Assembly (NCBI RefSeq): GCF_000373985.1
Contig: NZ_KB893086.1
Location: forward strand, 9,526-33,625
DNA: 24,100 nucleotides
Origin: Desulfobacter curvatus DSM 3379
Lineage (GTDB): Bacteria; Desulfobacterota; Desulfobacteria; Desulfobacterales; Desulfobacteraceae
Direction: 5' to 3'
Positions 8,066-16,304 of the stretch are shown one piece after another (position 1 is the stretch's first letter; each line of letters starts with the position of its first letter). Position numbers and translations under genes: made by a program. The notes below the pieces were generated by a model. It saw nothing but the letters and a program-made list of their open reading frames with translations. It was not told the DNA's origin and did not search any database.

Positions 8066-8216
8066 ATTGCAAATTAAATAAAAATATTTGAAATTATCAC
8101 TTTGTTTGTACTATTAAGTTTGTTTGTCATCTGAATGCCGCAAGGATTCTTTGGCCGGATATGTAAGGCTTTAGGTCGTCGCATTCAGGTATAATATCAA
8201 AATTAATAAAAAGTAT
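8066..8216. other. Intergenic segment with inverted repeat between repeat copies D and E
   Basis: This 151-bp AT-rich spacer lies between two direct copies of the element. CTGAATGC (8131-8138) and GCATTCAG (8181-8188) form an 8-bp perfect inverted repeat around 42 nt, which itself contains a small CAAGG/CTTTG hairpin. TATAAT at 8190-8195 directly after it could be a -10 box for the yqgE transcript, but no good -35 is seen. The whole gap 7970-8341 holds no credible gene on either strand. Confidence 0.35.
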
Positions 8217-8313
8217 ATAACGGTCACGGACCGTCCTTGGTCTTTGACCGCGGTTCGGTTCACAACGAATATTAAAACATCTCTGTGGGTTACAGAGAGT
8301 TTCTTATAAAACA
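8217..8313 (+). repeat. Dispersed structured element, copy E
   Basis: It begins ATAACGGTCACGGACCGT (perfect ACGGTC/GACCGT dyad). GGACC alternatively pairs with GGTTC using a G-U. In the right hairpin the outer stem is AAAC/GTTT instead of AAAG/CTTT, a compensatory double change, around TCTGT-GGGTT-ACAGA. It ends 28 bp before the yqgE start codon, sense orientation. Confidence 0.85.
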
Positions 8314-8341
8314 TGCCGGCCGGCATTATGGAGAAAAATTG

Positions 8342-8869
8342 ATGAACGACCAGATTACACAGAATATGAAAGGTAAATTCATCATGGCCATTCCCGGCCT
8401 TCCGGATCCCAATTTTGCACAGACCGTTACTTGTCTTTGTGAGCACAATGAATCCGGCGCCCTTGGCTTTATTGTCAATAAAGTCCACCCGTTACTCACC
8501 GGTCGGGAACTTTTTGAGGATTTAGGCATTACCTGCAATGAGAGTATCGATAAAACAGATATTTTCCTTGGCGGCCCGGTTCAGCCTTCAGGCGTATTTG
8601 TGCTTCACTGCGGCCCGTTTCAGTGGAATGAGACCCTTAAAATTTCAGACTGGCTGGCGTTGAGCAACTCCCGGGACATCCTGGAAGCCATTGCCATTGG
8701 GCAGGGGCCTGATACCTTTATGATCCTTTTGGGCTGCGCCGGGTGGGGGCCCATGCAGTTAGACAATGAACTTGCCGATTCAGCCTGGCTTACCTGTGAT
8801 ATGTCCAGGGAAATTATGTTTGATACCAAACCGGACCTGAAATATGAAAAAGCCATGATGCTGATCTGA
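8342..8869 (+). CDS. YqgE/AlgH family protein (DUF179)
   Basis: A 175-residue protein of the YqgE/AlgH family, close to the usual ~185 residues. Recognisable blocks are GKFIMAIPGLPDPNFAQTVTCLCEHNESGALGFIVNK (residues ~11-47), the FLGGPVQPSGVFVLH segment, and GCAGWGPMQLDNEL near the C-terminus. The molecular function is not settled; AlgH was first linked to alginate regulation in Pseudomonas. The ATG at 8342 with GGAG 9-12 nt upstream was chosen. The longer frame from 8285 reads through the right hairpin of repeat copy E and is rejected. The dynamin-like GTPase gene starts 12 nt after the stop, so the two are very likely co-transcribed. Confidence 0.9.
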   Translation: MNDQITQNMKGKFIMAIPGLPDPNFAQTVTCLCEHNESGALGFIVNKVHPLLTGRELFEDLGITCNESIDKTDIFLGGPVQPSGVFVLHCGPFQWNETLKISDWLALSNSRDILEAIAIGQGPDTFMILLGCAGWGPMQLDNELADSAWLTCDMSREIMFDTKPDLKYEKAMMLI

Positions 8870-8881
8870 TTTGCCGGGCCA

Positions 8882-11125
8882 ATGACCTTACAACCCCAAG
8901 AATCCATAGAAAATTTAGTCACTGACACCCTCTCGGTGATTGACAGTCTGGCTGCCGTTTCAAACCATTCAGATAAAAGCCTTGTTGAAAGCAGACAGCT
9001 TTGCAGCAAAATTCCTTCTTACATCAGTGAAGGGGTGCTGCGCGTGGCCGTGGTTGGGGTAATCAAATCCGGCAAAAGCACATTTATCAACGCCGTTTCA
9101 GGCAGGGAACTGGTTCAGCGCGGAGCAGGGGTGGTGACATCCATTACCACCCGTATCAGAAAGGGTAAAAAAAACAGGGCAATTATTCATCTTAAATCAT
9201 GGGATGACATCAACAGTGAAATTGAACGCTGTCTGGAGATGTTTCCCGGCCGGGACGAATTCCAACCGTTTGATCTTAGACGTACCCAGGACCGGCAGCG
9301 GCTGCGCCGTATTTATGATACCATTGTCTCTGATTTTCCGATTACATCCCAGGGACTTCGCCCTGAGGCACTGGTCATCCGTAATGCCCTTGACGGATAT
9401 AAACATTGCCTGGACGTCATCGGCTCTGATGAACAGACCATCAGCTTTGACGCCAAATCCTTTGACAATCACAAACAATTTACGGCAGATCCGGCCAAGG
9501 CTTTTTATGTCAAAGACGTATGCCTGGAGGTGTACGGAAAAACCATTAATCAAAACGTTGAGATTGCCGATTGCCAAGGTGCCGATTCCACTGATCCTGC
9601 CGTCCTTGAAAAAATATTCTCCTATCTTGAGGCTGCCAACCTGATTGTTTACTGCATCTCTTCACGTACGGGGCTTCGTCAGTCCGACATGGTATTTTTA
9701 AAACGGATAAACCGCCTTGGGCTGATGGAAAACATCCTTTTTATTTTTAACTGTGATTTAAGTGAACATGATAACTTAAACAACCTGAAGGAAATACGGG
9801 ACAGAACCATTGCCGAATTAAAACTTTTAGTGCCGAATGCCAGGCTTTTTTCTTTTTCAGCCTTGTATACGTTGTTCGACGCCCTTGGCAAAAGGCTTTC
9901 ATCCAAAAATAAAAAGCGCCTTGGGCTCTGGCAGGAGGACAAGGAAATGACCGGGTTTTGCACCAAAGAGTATGCTCGCTTTCTTGCCGGATTTAATCTG
10001 TTGTTTGAAGCGTCCCGGTTCAATCTGTTTTACGCCAATCACATTGAACGGCTTAAAATTGTAACCCATATTATTGATGAAAAAATAAAAATTCTCTTTG
10101 ATGTGTTTTCTGCCGGGCTTTTAGACCAGGAAAAAGCCAGAAAACACCTTGCCGATCTTGAAGGCAATGCCAGGCGTTTAAGGGTTATCGTTGATAACTC
10201 AGTAACGGGAGCGGTGTCAGCGCTTCGCAGGGAGATTGAGTCCAATTTAAAGAATGCATTCCTCAAAGACAGCGAAAATATAACGAAACTTGTGACGGAA
10301 TTTATCCGTAAGGCCGAAATTGACTCACAGCCTTACAGGACAGGGGTGGATGCAACGGGTTTTAAGCAGATTCTGTATATGATGTTCCAGGACTTCAAGC
10401 GTGAACTTGACCTTTTTATCCTTGAACAGGTCACCCCGGAACTCAAACAATTGGTGGGCATTCAGGAGGGGCGCATAGAGTCCTATTTTAAATCTCTTCT
10501 GGATTCCTACCGCATTGATTATGTCACCATGGGTGCCCCGGGGGACGGGGAGGACGACCGCGTTTCCCTTGAAATGATCAAAGAAGAGGAAGAATATTCC
10601 AAGGCGGCGGACCTTGAAAACATCAAAAAGATTTTAGGGCTGCATTTGCCGGCCCAGATTTTTTCGCCTGAATATACCCGGACCATGCAGGCCAATGCCG
10701 TGACCGATTTTGGTTTTCATTCATTGGTGTTGTTTGTATCCGCCATGATGGACAAGCATGTGCGGTTTTCCTTCACGCCCGGGCTTGACAGGGCTGCCGC
10801 CAGAATTAAGAAAAGAACCCTGGGCATGATGCAGCGGCAGATAAAAGCCTATCACAGCAGTTTGAAGCAAGATTATTTTTTCCCCTTAATAGATGCGGTA
10901 ACACGTGATTTTAAAGACAAAATTCTTCAACGTTTTACCATGTATGAAACCTTGAACAAGGATATGGATGCACTTTTCTGCCTCAAACAGGAGGAAAAGA
11001 ACCAGCACCTTGTTATGATAAAAAAAGCGAAAAACGATATTCTCCGGATACGTGCGCTTCTTGATGAATTCAGCATGGATTTTGGAACAAACGCATTTGA
11101 GTGCGCCGTAGAAACCTCTTTGTAG
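8882..11125 (+). CDS. Dynamin-family large GTPase
   Basis: A 747-residue protein with an N-terminal dynamin-type GTPase domain and a long helical remainder. The P-loop is GVIKSGKST (residues 59-67). The switch I region follows as GAGVVTSITTRI (T89/T90). Switch II is DCQG (230-233) in place of DxPG. The base-recognition motif appears as FNCD (289-292), a divergent T/NKxD. Between P-loop and switch II is an insertion of about 130 residues. The C-terminal ~450 residues are charged and helical without an obvious TM helix; the segment FGFHSLVLFVSAMMDKHVRF (~615-635) is the best candidate for a membrane-touching tip. Family members remodel or guard membranes, but the role here is unknown. The start has only a weak ribosome site, consistent with translational coupling to yqgE. 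Confidence 0.8.
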   Translation: MTLQPQESIENLVTDTLSVIDSLAAVSNHSDKSLVESRQLCSKIPSYISEGVLRVAVVGVIKSGKSTFINAVSGRELVQRGAGVVTSITTRIRKGKKNRAIIHLKSWDDINSEIERCLEMFPGRDEFQPFDLRRTQDRQRLRRIYDTIVSDFPITSQGLRPEALVIRNALDGYKHCLDVIGSDEQTISFDAKSFDNHKQFTADPAKAFYVKDVCLEVYGKTINQNVEIADCQGADSTDPAVLEKIFSYLEAANLIVYCISSRTGLRQSDMVFLKRINRLGLMENILFIFNCDLSEHDNLNNLKEIRDRTIAELKLLVPNARLFSFSALYTLFDALGKRLSSKNKKRLGLWQEDKEMTGFCTKEYARFLAGFNLLFEASRFNLFYANHIERLKIVTHIIDEKIKILFDVFSAGLLDQEKARKHLADLEGNARRLRVIVDNSVTGAVSALRREIESNLKNAFLKDSENITKLVTEFIRKAEIDSQPYRTGVDATGFKQILYMMFQDFKRELDLFILEQVTPELKQLVGIQEGRIESYFKSLLDSYRIDYVTMGAPGDGEDDRVSLEMIKEEEEYSKAADLENIKKILGLHLPAQIFSPEYTRTMQANAVTDFGFHSLVLFVSAMMDKHVRFSFTPGLDRAAARIKKRTLGMMQRQIKAYHSSLKQDYFFPLIDAVTRDFKDKILQRFTMYETLNKDMDALFCLKQEEKNQHLVMIKKAKNDILRIRALLDEFSMDFGTNAFECAVETSL

Positions 11126-11373
11126 CAGACACGTCTTGCACCCGGGCAACTTTGTGAGCATGCACGCCTCTCTCAAACCCTTCAAACACGGATTTAACGT
11201 TCGGGCACTATTTATTCCCCTATCGTTTATTGGTATAATAGTTAAATTATTATAAGAAAGTCTGGGTAAGCGACACAGATCTTTCAAGCTTTGTTGTGGG
11301 CTATGCTCGGTTGATATGTCAGATCAGCCCATGGCTGTTATAATTTACGAAACGCATGCAACATAAGGATGCC
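11126..11373. other. Intergenic gap after the dynamin gene
   Basis: About 120 bp without recognisable signals precede repeat copy F. TATAAT occurs at 11234-11239, just before the repeat, and is a possible -10 element for the following operon, which would then carry copy F in antisense in its leader. No clear terminator follows the GTPase gene. Confidence 0.3.
11245..11341 (-). repeat. Dispersed structured element, copy F
   Basis: Read on the minus strand it begins ATAACAGCCATGGGCTG and ends CTTTCTTATAATAATT. CAGCC pairs with GGCTG or GGGCT with AGCCC. The right hairpin is GAAAG-N2-TCTG...CAGA-CTTTC. Its left half is nearly identical to copy A. It is antisense to the downstream gene, whose start lies 32 bp away. 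Confidence 0.85.
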
Positions 11374-12204
11374 ATGGGTCTTTTAAATAAAATTGTGTCA
11401 GGCGGACAGACCGGGGCGGATCGTGCTGCTTTGGATACTGCCATAAAATTCAATGTTCCCCATGGCGGATGGATTACCAAAGGCCGGAGAACCGAATCGG
11501 GTCCGTTGCCTGATTTTTACAAGTTAAAGGAGATGGATACCAGGGATTATCCTGCCCGGACCCGGCAAAATATAATTGATTCCGACGGCACCGTGATCAT
11601 TGCCAGGGGGAATTTAACCGGCGGGTCGGCCCTGACCTATGCGTTTGCACAAAAAACAGATAGATGGATTTGCACAATAGATCTGCTGGACCAGAACATC
11701 TTTGAAGCGTCATTAAACCTTCACGCCTTTATTGAGGACCACGATATCCGCGTGCTTAATGTTGCCGGCCCAAGGGCCGGCCATGACCCTGATATCTATT
11801 ACGACGTTAAAGCGATTCTGTCAGCCGTATTGTATCTGGATTTCCTTGAGACCGAAGAAGAATCATGGCAGGCGGACCAGATGATTGATTCAAGGTTCGA
11901 TTTCCCACAATCAATCACCAGCATGGATCAGGCCCTCCAGGCCCTTGAGCAGAGCCTGACGCTCAGGGGAAAGACCATGATCGCAAGGAGCCGGGCTTAT
12001 CAGATGGCTTATATTTACTTTACCCTTCTTGAATATGTGCAGTTATCCCTTAACCTGGATGAAACAAATTCAAGCCTGTTCAAGTCTCTTTCCAAGGGAC
12101 GGGATCTTAGAGACTATACGCCTGAAGATGCGGTGATGGAACTTTTAAAAAAACTTAAAACCGGATTGTCTGAAAATTTCAAACTCAGGGTGGTGCCGTC
12201 ATGA
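11374..12204 (+). CDS. Putative molybdenum carrier protein (SLOG-like) with C-terminal extension
   Basis: A 276-residue protein. Residues 1-145 match the putative molybdenum-carrier (MoCo_carrier) family of the SLOG/lysine-decarboxylase-like Rossmann superfamily: KIVSGGQTGADRAALD (6-21), GGWITKGRRTESGPLPDFYKLKE, RTRQNIIDSDGTVIIARG and LTGGSALTYAFA. The family name comes from structural similarity to a molybdenum-cofactor carrier; binding of nucleotides is equally possible. The remaining ~130 residues (from ETEEESWQAD on) are helical, not part of that family, and unfamiliar to me. The ATG at 11374 has AAGGA 7-11 nt before it and is preferred over the ATG at 11356. The stop overlaps the rhomboid start (ATGA), so translation is coupled. 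Confidence 0.8.
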   Translation: MGLLNKIVSGGQTGADRAALDTAIKFNVPHGGWITKGRRTESGPLPDFYKLKEMDTRDYPARTRQNIIDSDGTVIIARGNLTGGSALTYAFAQKTDRWICTIDLLDQNIFEASLNLHAFIEDHDIRVLNVAGPRAGHDPDIYYDVKAILSAVLYLDFLETEEESWQADQMIDSRFDFPQSITSMDQALQALEQSLTLRGKTMIARSRAYQMAYIYFTLLEYVQLSLNLDETNSSLFKSLSKGRDLRDYTPEDAVMELLKKLKTGLSENFKLRVVPS

Positions 12205-13178
12205 TTCCAATAAGAGACGAACAGGAAACAACTGCCACGCCTGTGGCAACCCGTTCCATTATCTTTATCACCAGCCTGGTTTTTGTCTGGCAGCTGATTA
12301 CGGGTATTGATAATCAGGCCGTTTCCTATAGCTTCGGCTTTGTCCCTGCCAAATACACCGTGGCACAGATGGGGGCCTATTTTTCCTGGCTGAACAAACT
12401 GTTGTCACCTTTTACCTATATGTTTCTGCATGGCGGTTTCTGGCATTTTATCGGAAATATGTGGTTTTTGTATATTTTCGGTGACAATATTGAACAGGAG
12501 TTAGGTCCGTTCCGGTTTATCACGTTTTATCTGGTTTGCGGACTGCTTGCCGCATTTTTTCATTTTTTGCTGAATTATTCATCCTCCGTGCCGACCATTG
12601 GGGCAAGCGGCGCCATTGCAGGGGTTATGGGCGCATATTTTCTGCTTCATCCGGGAAATAAAATTCTCACGCTGATCCCTGTGTTTATTTTTCCTTTGTT
12701 TGTCAGTATCCCTGCCTTTGTTTTTCTGGGGATCTGGTTTTTCATTCAATTCTTTAACGCCACCGGTCCGGGTGCCGGTGCCGGCGTTGCCTGGTGGGCC
12801 CACATTGGCGGATTTCTTTCGGGTATGGCACTTATTCACCTGAACGCGAAATTGCCCACGGCCGGAGTCAGTGAGAAAATTGATAAATATACGGTCAAAA
12901 AACGCAGTCCAAGGCTTCATGTTATCACCCCCGGCGCAAGTCCGTCTGGCGGATCTGATCTTTACGGTACCATTGTCTTGACCTCCCTTGAAGCGCTCAC
13001 AGGCACGAAAAAGCTTGTCACCATTCCCTGGGGCTTTAAAAAATCCGTTTACCGGGTGGTGGTGCCTGCAGGTATCCGGCGCGGATCTATGCTGCGGCTT
13101 AAGGGGATGGGTAAGTCCACACCGGGTATGCCGCCGGGAGATCTTTTGCTGCGTGTAGACATTAAAAATGCCATTTAA
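12201..13178 (+). CDS. Rhomboid intramembrane serine protease fused to DnaJ C-terminal-like domain
   Basis: A 325-residue fusion. Residues ~15-215 are a six-TM rhomboid: MFLHGGFWHFIGNMW (H77, H82, N86), catalytic S136 in TIGASGAIAGVMGAY, and catalytic H201 in AWWAHIGGFLSG. Rhomboids cleave TM helices of client proteins. After a linker (~220-252), residues ~253-321 resemble the second substrate-binding beta domain of DnaJ/Hsp40: DLYGTIVLTSLEALTGTKKLVTIPWG, VVVPAGIRRGSMLRLKGMG and GDLLLRV. No J domain or zinc finger is present. After an even number of TM helices the tail should face the cytoplasm, so it could present unfolded segments to the protease; that is inference. It overlaps the gene before by 4 nt and the one after by 11 nt. 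Confidence 0.85.
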   Translation: MIPIRDEQETTATPVATRSIIFITSLVFVWQLITGIDNQAVSYSFGFVPAKYTVAQMGAYFSWLNKLLSPFTYMFLHGGFWHFIGNMWFLYIFGDNIEQELGPFRFITFYLVCGLLAAFFHFLLNYSSSVPTIGASGAIAGVMGAYFLLHPGNKILTLIPVFIFPLFVSIPAFVFLGIWFFIQFFNATGPGAGAGVAWWAHIGGFLSGMALIHLNAKLPTAGVSEKIDKYTVKKRSPRLHVITPGASPSGGSDLYGTIVLTSLEALTGTKKLVTIPWGFKKSVYRVVVPAGIRRGSMLRLKGMGKSTPGMPPGDLLLRVDIKNAI

Positions 13179-16062
13179 AGTTGTTTTAAAAATTTTATTG
13201 CCGGTATGTCTGCTGCTTGTCCTGTCTATTCAATGTGTTATTGTTTTTTTGCCCGAGATCTCACGGCATTTGGTCCGTTCAACCCTTGGCCCGTTGCCGG
13301 GGAATGTGCCTGTTGATTTTACGGTCTCCCGTTTGGGGGTCAATGATACGCAGATCAATGATGTTTTTTGGGGTGAGGATTTGCGTCTGGATACGATCCG
13401 GCTTCGCTGCCGCCTGGATACGAAAAATATTATCAGCATTGAAAACGTCATTCTTTCCGGGCTTAATGTTACCCTGCATCTGGATGAAAAAAAAAGAATC
13501 CGGATCAGCGGATTTTCATTTCCCCAGGAAAGGGACCAGGAGCATTCAGACCATGTATTTAATATCAGTGCCTTTGAACCCTATTTTGCATATCTGCCGG
13601 CACACATTATTTTAAAAAACAGCACCATTTTCATTGAAACCGGAAAAGACCGGTTTTCTATCCCGGTGGCGGGTGATGTCCATCTGGACCGTCAAAATCA
13701 TCTTGGGGACATGAAACTGTCCATTTTTCCGATGAACCAAAAGATCATACTTGGGGCTACGGGAAATTTTTTACAAGGTCCAGTGGAAATGAAAATTTCA
13801 TCAGACCGTCTTTATCCTGAAATGCTGGTTGCCATGGTTCCAGACCAAGGCCAGGTTTTAAGCAATTTTTGCGGGCCTGTGAAGTTCGCAATTGAAACAA
13901 AAGATTTTTCAACGTTTCATTTTGAACTCAATGACTTAGGGCTTGAACTTGATCCTGGGTTGAACATTAATTTTCCTAAAATTTCGGGCGGTCTGTCTTC
14001 TGATAAAGCAGCAATGGTACTTACGGCAGAGGGGCCCATACGGATCAGAGGTCCTGGAATCGGTTTGGGGTCCTTCAGATTTGACATTTCATCCCGGATC
14101 ACATCAGAAGCGATCGAGCAATTTTCTTTGACGGTTCAAAATGACATCGCCAAGACCTGGGAAGTGACACCTGAACTTTTGGCCTTTCCTTTGTCCACGG
14201 TGAATTTTTTCGATAAAATTCAACTTGTTGATCCCCAATTCAGGCTTCGTGCTTCAGGTAATCTTGAACACCAGGAAGGAACGTTGGCCTTGTTGGGGAC
14301 ATGCATTAAGGCCTTGAAAAATGATGACGATGAACTCACGGGCGTTCTGGATGTTTCCGGGGTACAGGTAACAACTGAGTTTAACGGCAACTTCGCGCGC
14401 CCCGAGTCTTTGAAGCATATTGAATTCAAATCTCTGATCAACAAAATTGCCTTTCAACAAAGCAACATAGAGATGAGAACCGCATCCGTGGATGCTTCAT
14501 CAAATGCCGAATTCATCTTTTCAAATTCAAACATTGTTTTAGACAGTGCCAAGGCCCGGATCAAAAGTCGCGCAATCCATTTAAAACAAGAAGACATAAA
14601 AGCGGATATCCCTGAATTCAATTTTGAATCTGTTGTAAAAAAAGGCACTGTCGGTAAAGATCTTGTTCTCAATATCAATGCGGTATGCAATAAAGCAAGA
14701 ATTGTATCTAAAGCGGGCACAGCATTTATGGGAAAGGCCGGAATAACCGGTAAAATTGAAAAACCCTTCTCAGCAGACGCCGGTTATCAAATCACCCCTT
14801 TTTTGTATGACACGGACATAACCAAGACAGATCAAAGCATTGGGGCCAAAGGTGTTCATTTTGAACTGCCCGTGACCTATCCTTTTAGAAATATAAAAAC
14901 CTTCGGCCGGGCAGGGGCGAAAAAAATTATCCTGCATGACAGCGTTATCCCTGCTGTGTCTGCTAAAGTTGTACAGACCTCTGGTTTTGCCGTGGATATG
15001 ACTGGAACATTGACCCATGCCGGATTCCCGGGCCTGGTTATTGATTTTTTCGCCCGGGCGGGCCTTGATTCGGTCATGAGCCCTTTTGCAAAAGGACAAA
15101 TTGCCACAAATCAGTTTTCCGTCACCCACAATACATTGATTCCGTTTATTCCCGGCATATCCGGAGTTTATGATCTTAAATTTGACATTTCCGCCGGGGC
15201 GGATTTTTCCTATGCAAATCAGAAAATCAATTCATCTGCCGATATCCAGGTATCCAACGGCACAATTAATTTTATTGAATCCGGTTTTTCGGCTTCCGGC
15301 ATATCCGCCGACATGCATTTCAATGACCTTATGGTCCCTGAAACCCTTCCAGGCCAGTATATAAATATTGACACATTTAATGCCGGGCGCTTTAACTCCA
15401 ACAACGCTAAAATAAGATTCAGCCTTGAAGACGGAAAGTCTATTAATATTGAAAATTTGAAATTTAACTGGTGCAATGGTATTGTCTCAACAGAAGCGTT
15501 CAGGGTGCCTTCGGATGATAAAACCATACATTTAACCTTGTACTGTGACCGCCTTGAAATGGAAGATCTCTTTTATCAGCTTGGCGCCTTTGATGCAGAA
15601 GGGGGCGGAACCGTAAGCGGGCGTATCCCGGTGGTGATGAAAAATACCGAAATCGGCACCGAAATCAGATTTGATAACGGCTTTCTTTTTTCCACCCCCG
15701 GGGAGGGGGGCCGGATATATATCAAAAACCTTGACAGAATGCTCGCCGGAATTCCAAAGAATACGCGTGAATTTTCCCAGCTTGATCTTGCAGGAGAAGC
15801 GCTAAAAAATTTTGAGTACAAATGGGTGAAGCTTAAACTCAATACCCATGGGGATACACTTGCCGTAAACATGCAGCTTGATGGAAAACCGGTGTCTGCT
15901 TTACCCTTTGAATATAAGCGGAACCTGAATTCTTTTATTCGCGTTGATGCCCAAAGTCCCGGCTCAAATTTCCAGGGAATTAAACTGGATGTGAATTTAA
16001 CCCTGCCATTTAATCAGGTTATTCAATTGAGTAATAATTTAAAGCGCATTATGAATCCTTAA
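13168..16062 (+). CDS. ydbH: YdbH-family AsmA-like intermembrane lipid transport protein
   Basis: A 964-residue protein with an N-terminal membrane anchor (VLKILLPVCLLLVLSIQCVIVFLP, ~5-29), then a very long beta-rich periplasmic part. Near the C-terminus it has the YdbH/DUF-type signature GGGTVSGRIPVVMKN, FDNGFLFSTPGEGGRIYI and a final LDVNLTLPFNQV strand. In E. coli YdbH is one of three redundant AsmA-like bridges (with YhdP and TamB) carrying phospholipids to the outer membrane, working with the lipoprotein YnbE. E. coli YdbH is about 880 residues, so this one is somewhat longer. The next two genes are ynbE and ydbL homologues, which supports the call by context. Its start lies inside the end of the rhomboid gene, indicating one operon. 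Confidence 0.85.
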   Translation: MPFKVVLKILLPVCLLLVLSIQCVIVFLPEISRHLVRSTLGPLPGNVPVDFTVSRLGVNDTQINDVFWGEDLRLDTIRLRCRLDTKNIISIENVILSGLNVTLHLDEKKRIRISGFSFPQERDQEHSDHVFNISAFEPYFAYLPAHIILKNSTIFIETGKDRFSIPVAGDVHLDRQNHLGDMKLSIFPMNQKIILGATGNFLQGPVEMKISSDRLYPEMLVAMVPDQGQVLSNFCGPVKFAIETKDFSTFHFELNDLGLELDPGLNINFPKISGGLSSDKAAMVLTAEGPIRIRGPGIGLGSFRFDISSRITSEAIEQFSLTVQNDIAKTWEVTPELLAFPLSTVNFFDKIQLVDPQFRLRASGNLEHQEGTLALLGTCIKALKNDDDELTGVLDVSGVQVTTEFNGNFARPESLKHIEFKSLINKIAFQQSNIEMRTASVDASSNAEFIFSNSNIVLDSAKARIKSRAIHLKQEDIKADIPEFNFESVVKKGTVGKDLVLNINAVCNKARIVSKAGTAFMGKAGITGKIEKPFSADAGYQITPFLYDTDITKTDQSIGAKGVHFELPVTYPFRNIKTFGRAGAKKIILHDSVIPAVSAKVVQTSGFAVDMTGTLTHAGFPGLVIDFFARAGLDSVMSPFAKGQIATNQFSVTHNTLIPFIPGISGVYDLKFDISAGADFSYANQKINSSADIQVSNGTINFIESGFSASGISADMHFNDLMVPETLPGQYINIDTFNAGRFNSNNAKIRFSLEDGKSINIENLKFNWCNGIVSTEAFRVPSDDKTIHLTLYCDRLEMEDLFYQLGAFDAEGGGTVSGRIPVVMKNTEIGTEIRFDNGFLFSTPGEGGRIYIKNLDRMLAGIPKNTREFSQLDLAGEALKNFEYKWVKLKLNTHGDTLAVNMQLDGKPVSALPFEYKRNLNSFIRVDAQSPGSNFQGIKLDVNLTLPFNQVIQLSNNLKRIMNP

Positions 16063-16076
16063 ACAGTGAGGTTGCC

Positions 16077-16304
16077 ATGCTAAAACAATGTGGGGCTGCG
16101 GTTGTCAGTTTGTTTTTCCTGACCTTGGCCGCTTGCAGTACCAGCCACGAGATTGAAGTCAAACCGGTTGAAATCAAACCCATCCATATTACAATTGATG
16201 TAAACGTCAAGGTTGATAAAGCCCTGGATGATTTCTTCGGTGATATTGATGCGGCCCAGAAAAAACTTGAAAAGAATCAGTCTAAAACAGGAGGATCCGA
16301 ATAA
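16077..16304 (+). CDS. ynbE: YnbE-like outer-membrane lipoprotein
   Basis: A 75-residue precursor with a lipoprotein signal peptide: a hydrophobic run VVSLFFLTL and lipobox LAAC, with C20 as the lipidated residue. The mature part HEIEVKPVEIKPIHITIDVNVKVDKALDDFFGDI has the alternating beta pattern of YnbE, which in E. coli stacks on the end of YdbH to connect the bridge to the outer membrane. The C-terminal QKKLEKNQSK tail is a short charged extension. GTGAGG precedes the ATG 8-13 nt upstream. It starts 15 nt after ydbH and its stop overlaps the ydbL start (TAATG). Confidence 0.85.
   Translation: MLKQCGAAVVSLFFLTLAACSTSHEIEVKPVEIKPIHITIDVNVKVDKALDDFFGDIDAAQKKLEKNQSKTGGSE

Noticed and set aside
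8285..8341. Longer N-terminus for YqgE
   Set aside because: It runs through repeat copy E; the ATG at 8342 has a ribosome site and fits the family length.
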